From: Reinekea sp046710285 | GTDB lineage: Bacteria > Pseudomonadota > Gammaproteobacteria > Pseudomonadales > Natronospirillaceae | Direction of reading: 5' to 3' | NCBI RefSeq assembly: GCF_046710285.1 | Contig: NZ_JBKEGY010000001.1 | Coordinates: forward strand, 248,001 to 312,000 | Length of the DNA: 64,000 bases | In this document: positions 44,537 to 51,765 of the stretch, one piece after another | Layout: the number at the start of each line of letters is the position of its first letter | Numbering within the stretch: position 1 is the stretch's first letter | Position numbers and translations under genes: made by a program | The notes under the pieces: model-generated | Told to the model about the DNA's origin: nothing | What the model saw: only the letters and a program-made list of their open reading frames with translations | Database searches by the model: none

Positions 44537-44755
44537 ATGCCTTTCTTTAAACGATTTATCCTCTCTTTAAGCTTAGCTTTTATATGCTTGCAGAGTGTGT
44601 TGTCTTACGCTCAAGAACCATTTGACCAAACAATTGTAGGCACCAATAACCAAGGTGAAGCCTTTGAACAACTGGTGGGCAGTGCAGGTAGAGATGTTGA
44701 TTTGCACCCAAAAGTGGCTCACTTGGTGTTACTGACAAAATTCGAGACAAATTAG
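44537..44755 (+). pseudogene. Rhs protein N-terminal leader, truncated
   Basis: Encodes a signal peptide (residues 1-26, MPFFKRFILSLSLAFICLQS) and EQLVGSAGRDVDLHPK, the beginning of an Rhs/SpvB-like N-terminal region (usually VDPRTG-like, then a VTD motif). One more A in the AAAA run at 44710-44713 would join it to a frame reading SGSLGVTDKIRDKLGTNN that runs into the toxin at 44815. So the entire Rhs core appears to have been deleted, leaving leader and tip, and a one-base frameshift then separated them. Confidence 0.65.
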
Positions 44756-44814
44756 GTACCAACAATGTCGTAAATAAATGTTCGGCTACTTACCAGAATA
44801 CACAAACGGGGGTA

Positions 44815-45186
44815 ATGGTAGCAGAGCTTGCAACAGGTGTAGGCGGAGCTGCGAAATTTGCTGGGAAGTATGCAGTTAAGAAGGCTGCAAAGAGGGTAAC
44901 TACTAATATCCCAACTCAAGGCAGGAAGTTTAATCAGTTATCTAAAAGAGGATGGTCCCAGAGTTCAGTTGATGATTTAGTGAATAGCCCTTATACGACA
45001 CGGTCTTCAATTAATAAGGCAAATGGCAACGAAGCGACTGCATATTTCAGAAACGATGGGCACTATGTAGTTAGAGATAATGTTACTGGTGATATAGTCC
45101 AGATGAGTGATACAAAAGTTTCAGTGGGTACAGGTCCAGGGCATTGGGCTCCAGATGAAACGATTAAAAACCCATATATACCGTGA
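44815..45186 (+). CDS. Rhs C-terminal toxin tip, colicin E5-like RNase domain
   Basis: About 123 residues from the first in-frame ATG; the frame is open from about 44705. The N-terminal part (LATGVGGAAKFAGKYAVKKA) is a pretoxin linker. The C-terminal part (RGWSQSSVDDLV, then EATAYFRNDGHYVVRDNVTG and DIVQMSDTK) matches the layout of the colicin E5 ribonuclease domain, which cuts tRNA anticodon loops. The initiation codon is doubtful, so this may be a silent orphan tip. The downstream gene overlaps it by GTGA and is the presumed immunity gene. Confidence 0.72.
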   Translation: MVAELATGVGGAAKFAGKYAVKKAAKRVTTNIPTQGRKFNQLSKRGWSQSSVDDLVNSPYTTRSSINKANGNEATAYFRNDGHYVVRDNVTGDIVQMSDTKVSVGTGPGHWAPDETIKNPYIP

Positions 45187-45503
45187 GAGAAATGGATATG
45201 ATGCTACAGAAAATACAAGAAAGATTCCTGGAAAGAGCTGTGTTATTTGGAAGTCAGTTTTTGTTACATCCAAAAGATGCGCTTGAGTATTTGACTGCTT
45301 GCAAATCATATGCCTTTCGGCTCGAAGGTGTAGAAGGTTTTCTCGTTACTGAAAACGGTGCATATCAGCCTAGCCAAGAAGATAGTAATGATTTTAATGA
45401 TGTCAATTGTAGCCATGGTGAATTTGTGAATATGACAAGGACATTTATAGAAGAAAGATCAAAGAAAAATGTCTTATTCGAGGTGGTTTTTTCTGAACAT
45501 TGA
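45183..45503 (+). CDS. Probable immunity protein for the colicin E5-like tip
   Basis: A soluble, acidic protein of 101-106 residues (GTG at 45183, or ATG at 45192/45198). It has no signal peptide or membrane helix, which fits protection against a cytoplasmic RNase. I do not recognise the family; the call is from the 4-base overlap with the toxin frame and from size and charge (C-terminal IEERSKKNVLFEVVFSEH). Confidence 0.6.
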   Translation: MREMDMMLQKIQERFLERAVLFGSQFLLHPKDALEYLTACKSYAFRLEGVEGFLVTENGAYQPSQEDSNDFNDVNCSHGEFVNMTRTFIEERSKKNVLFEVVFSEH

Positions 45504-45891
45504 ATAAAGATTTTATGTTCCAGGCAGTGCATTCAAAATTGCAAAAACTTGGGTAATTGATGGGATTTCATCGTGTGTTGGCATTGATGTAGCAGCAAGC
45601 TGAGGATTATGAAATTGTTCTAAAGGACCTCGGCATGAGGGGCTTTGATGCGGATTCTGATTTGATTTAGTGTTGCAATGGGAGCATTTAAGGGCATAAA
45701 CCCAAAGAATGTTCTCGAGGGAGAGAGCAAAAATAATTTAAAATACCTTATTAAGCGTTTAGATGAATTTAAGCAAATAGACTCAACAATATCAGCGGAT
45801 AGAGTTCGAGAAATTGGTGCGAATTTACCTCAAACCAGGTAAATGGCAAGGCATCAGAATCGCATCCGCTCAGTGGCGGTACAAGCTACAA
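45504..45891 (+). pseudogene. Decayed rhs cassette remnants
   Basis: Several short broken frames. VPGSAFKIAKTWVIDGISSC (from about 45514) looks like an Rhs pretoxin piece that hits a stop. A frame reads EDYEIVLKDLGMRGFDADSD and stops. A 54-codon frame at 45678-45842 begins MGAFKGINPKNVLEGESKNN. They look like pieces of a former toxin/immunity pair between two cassettes. No intact gene. Confidence 0.5.
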
Positions 45892-47689
45892 CTATGACCG
45901 AGATCGACGCCTAACCAATATCACTTTACCGTCAATGCAGGTGATTGATTATAATTACCTAGATGGCAAACTGAACCAAGTGACAACACCCGAGGGCATT
46001 CAAACCTTCAGTTACCTGTGCAATGAAAAACTTGCAACCGTGACGGAAGGTACAGAGTCATTAACCTATGGCTACGATGGTGATTTGCTCACCAGCCTAA
46101 CCTACAATGGCGTGTTGGATACCACCATCAACTACCGACATAACAACAAGTTCCAAGTAGATCAAGTGACCTACGCTGGCCAAACCAACGCAATAAGTTA
46201 CGATGACGACGGGCTCGCCACTCAAATCGGTCAGTTCACGATCACCAACCACGCAGAACATGGGCTACCAACAAAAGTTGAAGACACCGCACTCAGCCAA
46301 ACCTTAGCTTACAACGGCTACGGTGAACGCACGACAAGCCAAACTCAGTTTGGCAGCGCAGCCCTGTTTGACTACAGCTTAACTTACGACATCAGTGGCA
46401 CCATCACAGGCAAAACAGAGTCCTTACCAGACGGCAGCACCCAAACGTTTGTATACGGCTATGATTCTCGCAAACGCTTAACCAGCGTCACCAAAAACGG
46501 AACCGTCGTAGAGCAATACAGCTATGACGCCAATGGCAATCGCTCACTATACAGCAGCACAGAACGTGGCCTAAGCAACATAGCTTCAACCTATAACATC
46601 GGCGACCAACTGAGCAGCCGTGGTAACACTCAATACGCATACGATGCAAACGGTCGTTTAAGTAAAAAGACGGAAGGTACCGATGTCACGCACTATCAAT
46701 ACAGCAGCACGGGCCGCTTGCTAGCAGTTGAGTTACCAAATGGTGATACCATCACCTATCAACATAACGCCCTAGGCAATCGAGTCGTAAAACTCGTTAA
46801 CGACGTTGTAGAAGAAAAGTACCTGTGGCAAAACAAAACCACCTTGCTGGCCACTTACGATGCAAACGACAATCTATTGCAACGCTACGAATACAGTTTA
46901 GGCCAAACACCAACGGCCTTTACTCAAGGCACAAACCGTTTTTACATCATTACCGACCAAATAGGCACACCGAGAGTCATCACCGATGCAACCGGAACGG
47001 TGGTGAAACAAATAGAGTATGACGCCTACGGCAATGTGATAAACGACACCAACCCAGCCATGGATATTCCATTTGGGTTTGCAGGCGGCTTAAAAGACAA
47101 TCATACTGGCTTAATCCGTTTTGGTTACCGAGACTTCGACCCTGAAATAGGACGTTGGACGGCGAGAGATCCGATTGGGTTTGCGGGGGGTGATACGAAT
47201 TTGTATGGGTATGTGGGTGGGAGTCCGATTCAGTTTGTTGATTCAACAGGTATGGCTCGATATCATTACAATAAAAACAACGGATACCTCTATTATTACG
47301 AAGATGGAGTACCCTTAGACCCTCTCTGGGCCATGTCTGTATACTCTGGATGGCATAATCCGGCAAATAAGTGGGCAATTCCGAATGGAAGGTATGAGGT
47401 CTTACCTATAGAAAATACGAGTAATTCGGCAATGTGTGATGAATATGATAATTGTTGGTTTGTTCCATTTAAGCCACTTTCAGATATGCCTATGCGTGAT
47501 GGTCTGCCGAGATGCACATCTGTAGGAGATGGTGGGAGTGGGCGGTGTGGTTTTCACCCAGAGGATAAACCTCATAAGCCTGGAACAAATGGTTGTATAA
47601 GTTTTCCTAATTATGACTATTCAATTTGGTTGAAGAATTTTTTCGCATCACACCCTGGAGTTTTGATCGTGAGTGGAAGTTATGAATAA
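45892..47689 (+). CDS. Truncated Rhs core with Tlde1-like L,D-transpeptidase tip
   Basis: About 590 residues of YD repeats (YSYDANGNRSLYSS, GYDSRKRLTSVTKNG) leading to the Rhs core end RFGYRDFDPEIGRWTARDPI and LYGYVGGSPIQFVDSTG, then a variable tip of about 140 residues. The tip has SVYSGWHNPANKWAIPNGRY and GFHPEDKPHKPGTNGCISF. These resemble DUF2778/Tlde1 L,D-transpeptidase-like effectors, with a catalytic Cys in GTNGCI and a His before it, which attack peptidoglycan in the periplasm. The first ATG (45935) lies inside a repeat and has no ribosome site, so it is a displaced 3' fragment lacking its N-terminus. Confidence 0.78.
46786..47232 (+). repeat. Rhs core-end direct repeat, copy 1
   Basis: About 445 bp encoding the last part of the Rhs core up to the tip junction. 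It is repeated with few substitutions at 48279-48725 (offset 1493). Identity stops at the GGTGGGAGTCCG / GGTGGGAATCCG boundary, where the variable tips begin. Confidence 0.85.
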
Positions 47690-48206
47690 AATAAAACACT
47701 TTATGTGTGTACTAATTATTGTTAGTCAGCCTGTTTGGGCTCAAGATTTTCAAGCAAGTTTAAAAGCTATCACTACTTTAGATGACTATCAGGCTTTTGC
47801 CTATCATGAAAGCACGCTTGATAGCTTGAGCGAAGAGATTATCGAGTATACATGCCAGAAAGAAAGTTTAGTTATTCCTTGGTGTATTAATGAAATTTGG
47901 TATGAGTCAAATAACCAGCTATCGCCAATGGTTTTACTATATGAATATTTAGATTTAAGTAATATCAAAAAATGGAGCGCTCAGGAGCAAAGACGTGATG
48001 GTGAAATGCTTTTAAGGCTATCGGGCGCCTATGATTATGATTTCTATATCTCACTTTTCGATGCTGAAGGGCTCTACGGTTCGATTGTTGATCAGAGAAT
48101 ATCAGGTTATAGCCCTGTTGAGTTCTTTAAAAAAAATCAAAGATTTTTTGAGTTATACTTGGAGTTTTTGATTTCAAAAAGTAATCAAAGGGGGCTGAGT
48201 AACTAA
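47682..48206 (+). CDS. Probable periplasmic immunity protein for the L,D-transpeptidase tip
   Basis: A 174-residue protein with a clear signal peptide (residues 1-20, ending PVWA) and a mature soluble domain with three cysteines. It overlaps the end of the Rhs frame by 8 bases with GGAAGT before the ATG. Export fits with a toxin acting on the cell wall, as for Tli-type immunity proteins. The family is not recognised. The DNA is AT-rich relative to the core repeat. Confidence 0.68.
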   Translation: MNKIKHFMCVLIIVSQPVWAQDFQASLKAITTLDDYQAFAYHESTLDSLSEEIIEYTCQKESLVIPWCINEIWYESNNQLSPMVLLYEYLDLSNIKKWSAQEQRRDGEMLLRLSGAYDYDFYISLFDAEGLYGSIVDQRISGYSPVEFFKKNQRFFELYLEFLISKSNQRGLSN

Positions 48207-48278
48207 ACAAAGAGGGAACCGATTAGGAAGCCGTTCTCAATGAGTTAATCTAATCTCGTAATGGTTTTTCCTTACAAT

Positions 48279-48725
48279 CGTAAAACTTGTTAACGGCGTC
48301 GTAGAAGAAAAGTATCTGTGGCAGAACAAAACCACCTTGCTGGCCACCTACGATGCAAACGACAACCTATTGCAACGCTACGAATACAGCTTAGGCCAAA
48401 CACCGACGGCCTTTACCCAAGGTACTAACCGCTTTTATATCATCACCGATCAAATAGGTACACCGAGAGTCATCACCGATGCAACCGGAACCGTGGTGAA
48501 ACAAATAGAGTATGACGCCTACGGCAATGTGATAAATGACACAAACCCAGCAATAGACATTCCATTTGGATTTGCAGGCGGCTTAAAAGACAATCATACT
48601 GGCTTAATCCGTTTTGGATACCGAGACTTCGACCCTGAAACAGGGCGTTGGACCGCGAGAGACCCGATTGGGTTTGCGGGTGGTGATACGAATTTGTATG
48701 GGTATGTGGGTGGGAATCCGGTGAT
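48279..48725 (+). repeat. Rhs core-end direct repeat, copy 2
   Basis: Second copy of the 46786-47232 core segment, in frame with the tip that follows. Homology starts abruptly near TCGTAAAAC (48278) after unrelated AT-rich DNA, the signature of a displaced orphan tip cassette. Confidence 0.85.
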
Positions 48726-49218
48726 GTTTATTGACCCTAATGGGTTAGAAGCTCAATGGTCAAATATGGATGCACTAGTTCACTTTTTAAATGAGGGCGG
48801 AGATGTAACGCTTAGTGAGATTGGGCATTTCGATACCATAAGGAATTCTAATGTCACAACGGGGGTTGTGGAACGGCTTGGTGATCAGATAAGAGAGGCT
48901 GCACAAACTACCGCAGAAGGTAAAGCTCCAGGAGAGTATTCATTTAGTTACCGGTTTAGCAATAGCTATGACTACACAGGAGATAAGTTTTTCATTGGCG
49001 GGAGTACCTTGTCTGGTAGTTACTCTGGAACGGTAACAGTACTTGAAGGAGGAGTTTTTACATATTCTGGTCGTAATGTTTTCTATTACAGTGACATCTT
49101 TGAAGATCCTTGGGATCTTTTTGATTGGGTTGATGGTGTCAACAATATTGGAGGAAAGCCATATAATATTACAGGTAGATGGATTGAAGCCTTTGAAGGA
49201 GCGGGATTTTGCAGATGA
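48279..49218 (+). CDS. Orphan Rhs core end with an unrecognised toxin tip
   Basis: The open frame begins in the core repeat; the first possible start is a TTG at 48337 with no clear ribosome site, so this is probably a silent cassette. After LYGYVGGNPVMFIDPNGLEA comes a ~155-residue tip. It includes FLNEGGDVTLSEIGHFDTIR, SYDYTGDKFFIGGSTLSGSY and a C-terminal DPWDLFDWVDGVNNIGGKPY. The middle is rich in Gly, Ser, Tyr and Phe and looks like beta structure. I do not recognise a toxin family. The membrane-anchored immunity gene overlaps the stop (ATGA), suggesting a target in the periplasm or membrane. Confidence 0.7.
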
Positions 49219-49634
49219 GTAAGTTCAACAAAAAATATTTTAAGGTAGTTTTAATGTTGATTTCAAGTTCACTAATAGTGATAGTAATTTTCTATCTTAA
49301 CCATACTTGGAATTTTAAAGGCGAGATTAACAAGGGCGTATGTATTAAGCAGGCTTTTGGTAGAGATAAGTTTGATTTAGTGAGCTGTTCAAGCAATTTA
49401 CTATTTGTTCCTGACGTAGAAGGATGGATTGTAAAGGAAAGGATCATATATGGTTCTTACGAAAAAAATAGCTACTTTAGTTATGACTTTTCCAATAATA
49501 ATGTTGTGTTATACGAAAATATATCGGGAATCAACAAAGCACTAGATGATTACAGCTACTCGAAATATGATTTTAATGAAGAGGAAAATGTCTTTCATTT
49601 AAGATATGGTGCAGGAAAAAATAGAAAATATTAA
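49215..49634 (+). CDS. Probable membrane-anchored immunity protein
   Basis: A 139-residue protein with one N-terminal membrane helix (about residues 8-28, FKVVLMLISSSLIVIVIFYL) and a C-terminal periplasmic domain of about 110 residues rich in Asn, Tyr and Ser. It overlaps the third tip by ATGA. Family not recognised; the immunity call is positional. The DNA is very AT-rich. Confidence 0.6.
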   Translation: MSKFNKKYFKVVLMLISSSLIVIVIFYLNHTWNFKGEINKGVCIKQAFGRDKFDLVSCSSNLLFVPDVEGWIVKERIIYGSYEKNSYFSYDFSNNNVVLYENISGINKALDDYSYSKYDFNEEENVFHLRYGAGKNRKY

Positions 49635-49696
49635 GAAGAAATCAAATAGAAGCGGTCGTTGTCGTCGATTTTCAGTATATACACCGATATCAATTT

Positions 49697-49726
49697 AAAA
49701 GCCTGATCTTCGGATCTGGCTTTTTT
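49697..49726 (+). terminator. Intrinsic terminator with UUCG loop
   Basis: AAAAGCC-T-GATC-TTCG-GATC-T-GGCTTTTTT forms an 11-bp stem with one T/T mismatch, a stable TTCG tetraloop and six T residues, about 60 bases after the third immunity gene. Confidence 0.88.
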
Positions 49727-49823
49727 ATATTTTTAGCAGTGCAGAAAATCGAGTCTCACAATCTATCACGATCCAACGACTCAGCACATCAACCATCTTG
49801 AGTCGGTTGGGCTACTGCCAGTG

Positions 49824-50487
49824 ACCTACCAATACAAATACGACACTTTAGGCCGTATTAGCAAGGTAACTTACCCAGACGGCTACACCAGCGAAACGGC
49901 CTACGATGAAAACGGCAACGTAAAAACCCTCATTGTGCCCACGCTGTCATCGTAGGATTTTTTCAGTCAGCCACTTTTATATCGTACGCTTTCAGCAGCT
50001 ATGACCGAGATCGACGCCTGACCAAAATCACTTTACCGTCAATGCAGGTGATTGATTATAATTACCTAGATGGCAAACTGAACCAAGTGACAACACCCGA
50101 AGGCATTCAAACCTTCAGTTACCTGTGCAATGAAAAACTTGCAACCGTGACAGAAGGTACAGAGTCTTTAGCCTATGGCTACGAAGTGATTTGCTCACCA
50201 GCCTAACCTACAATGGCGTGTTGGATGCCACTATCAACTACCAACTACCAACACAACAACAAGTTCCAAGTAGATCAAGTGACGTACGCAGGCCAAATCA
50301 ACGCAATAAGTTACGATGACGACGGGCTTGCCACTTAAATCGGTCAGTTCACAATCACCAACCACGCAGAACATGGGCTGCCAACAATAGTTGAAGACAT
50401 TGCACTCAGCCAAACCTTAGTTTACAACGGCTACGGTGAACGCAGGACAGGCCAAACTCAGCTTGGCAGCGCAGCCTGTTTGACTGC
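49824..50487 (+). pseudogene. rhs core fragments, frameshifted; interrupted by the IS
   Basis: 49824-49955 encodes YQYKYDTLGRISKVTYPDGY and VPTLSS before a stop. From 49999 the DNA repeats 45892 onward (offset 4107). It has a base change/deletion in the GATGGTG word (GAAGTG here), an insertion AACTACC duplicating nearby bases, and a CAA to TAA nonsense change (CCACTTAAATCGG). The copy is cut at 50487 by the IS, and about 15 further rhs-like bases (AGCTTGCCTTATT) continue after the right IS end at 51694. Confidence 0.85.
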
Positions 50488-50558
50488 TGTAACTATCCCT
50501 TAAAATAATACAGCTCAACTGTAGAATTTCTTTTAAACTAAGGTAAAGGAATTTAACA

Positions 50559-50819
50559 ATGAGTAAACGCATGACAGAAAGCCAAATTGTGGCCATTTTG
50601 AAAGAGGCTGAAGCAGGTATGCCGGTTAAAGATATCTGCAGAAAGTATGGTATTGGGAACTCGACTTTTTATAAATGGCGCGAAAAATACGGCGGAATGG
50701 AAGCATCTGATGTACGCCGCTTAAAAGAGCTCGAAGAAGAAAACCGTCGACTCAAGCAGATGTATGCCGACTTAAGCCTCAAAGCTCAGATGCAAGAGGA
50801 TATTATAAAAAAGCTATAG
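50559..50819 (+). CDS. IS3-family transposase OrfA
   Basis: An 86-residue helix-turn-helix protein (MSKRMTESQIVAILKEAEAG; YGIGNSTFYKWREKYGG) with a C-terminal leucine-zipper-like helix (LKELEEENRRLKQMYADLSL). It binds the terminal repeats. A slippery A-AAA-AAG sits just before its TAG stop (about 50808-50814), the usual site for -1 frameshifting into OrfB. AAGGTAAAGGAAT precedes the ATG. Confidence 0.92.
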   Translation: MSKRMTESQIVAILKEAEAGMPVKDICRKYGIGNSTFYKWREKYGGMEASDVRRLKELEEENRRLKQMYADLSLKAQMQEDIIKKL

Positions 50820-51654
50820 CACCTGTGGCAGAACGAAAAGTTTGGGCGCATGAGCTGCAGGTGCAATATAAAGCCAGTATTGTCACCTCTTGTCCAGTAT
50901 TGTCACCTCTTGTGAGGTAGTGGGCATAAGTCGCACCGCGTATTATTACAATGCCAAGAGTAGCAATGATGATGAAATCATTGACGCCTTAACTAAGCTG
51001 ATCGAAAGGCATCACCGCTGGGGCTTCCCTAAGTGTTTTAAGCGCCTTAGAAAGCTAGGGCACCACTGGAACCATAAGCGAGTTTATCGTGTTTATACCG
51101 AGCTTAAGCTTAACCTGCGACGCAAAACCAAACGACGATTGCCCAACCGCGATCCAGAGCCATTAGCCGCACCGGATACTTTAGGAAAGTCTTGGTCAAT
51201 GGACTTTATGAGCGACAGCCTTCACAACAAGGTTAGATTTCGTACATTCAATGTCATTGATGATTTTAATCGAGAGGTACTAGGTATCGATATAGCCACC
51301 AGTATGCCGTCGCTGAGAGTCATTCGTTATCTTGATCAGCTTGCTGACTGGCATGGTTACCCGGAAAAGATACGGGTGGATAATGGCAGTGAATTTACAT
51401 CAGACGTGTTTGTGAATTGGGCGAAGGCACATGGTATTAGGATAGATTATATCAAGCCTGGCTGCCCCTACCAAAACGCATATATCGAGCGGTTTAATCG
51501 AACGTACCGAGGAGATGTATTGGACTGCTATATCTTCAACAACTTACATGAAGTGAAGCAACTCACTAAAGATCGGATCGAAATTTATAACAATGAATGC
51601 CCCCATGATGCACTCAATGATATGACGCCAATTGAGTATAAAAACGTGGCTTAA
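50809..51654 (+). pseudogene. IS3-family transposase OrfB, disrupted by 20-bp tandem duplication
   Basis: After the -1 shift the frame reads KAIAPVAERKVWAHELQVQY and then meets a 20-bp tandem duplication at 50874-50913 that throws it out of frame to a TAG. From 50890 the correct frame resumes for 254 residues with an intact DDE core: the Asp in SWSMDFMSDSL, the Asp in RVDNGSEFTSD and the Glu in AYIERFNRTYRGD. With one copy removed the protein reads continuously KASIVTSCEVVGISRT. OrfAB fusion transposase cannot be made, so the element should be immobile unless helped in trans. Confidence 0.9.
50874..50913 (+). repeat. 20-bp perfect tandem duplication in orfB
   Basis: Two perfect adjacent copies of a 20-base unit beginning CCAGTATTGTC and ending CCTCTTGT (50874-50893, 50894-50913). 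Twenty is not a multiple of three, so it destroys the orfB frame. The perfection suggests it is recent or an assembly artefact. Confidence 0.92.
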
Positions 51655-51765
51655 ATATTCTATGAGCAGCTGTGTTATAAATGGGGTATTTACACTGCAG
51701 CTTGCCTTATTTTTATCTCTAAAACGTGTATGCTAAAACCACCCATGTCAGTGACTATTTGAATC

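Larger units (their letters stand above)
50488..51694 (+). mobile_element. IS3-family insertion sequence, 1207 bp, with 4-bp target duplication
   Basis: Left terminal repeat TGTAACTATCCCTTAAAATA and right end (complement) TGTAAATACCCCATTTATAA match imperfectly over about 45 bases, including the inner ACAGCT and TAGAAT words. CTGC flanks both ends (50484-50487 and 51695-51698). Removing the element plus one CTGC restores TTTGACTGCAGCTT, which matches TTTGACTACAGCTT at the equivalent place in the intact rhs core near 46367, so the boundaries are firm. It contains orfA and an orfB broken by a tandem duplication. Confidence 0.9.

Noticed and set aside
45935..45937. ATG as the true start of the second rhs gene
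   Set aside because: It lies inside a YD repeat, has no ribosome site, and the homologous frame is open upstream to about 45892.
45892..50487. Repeated units that could suggest a CRISPR or satellite array
   Set aside because: The repeats are long coding Rhs YD segments, not short spaced repeats; no cas genes are present.
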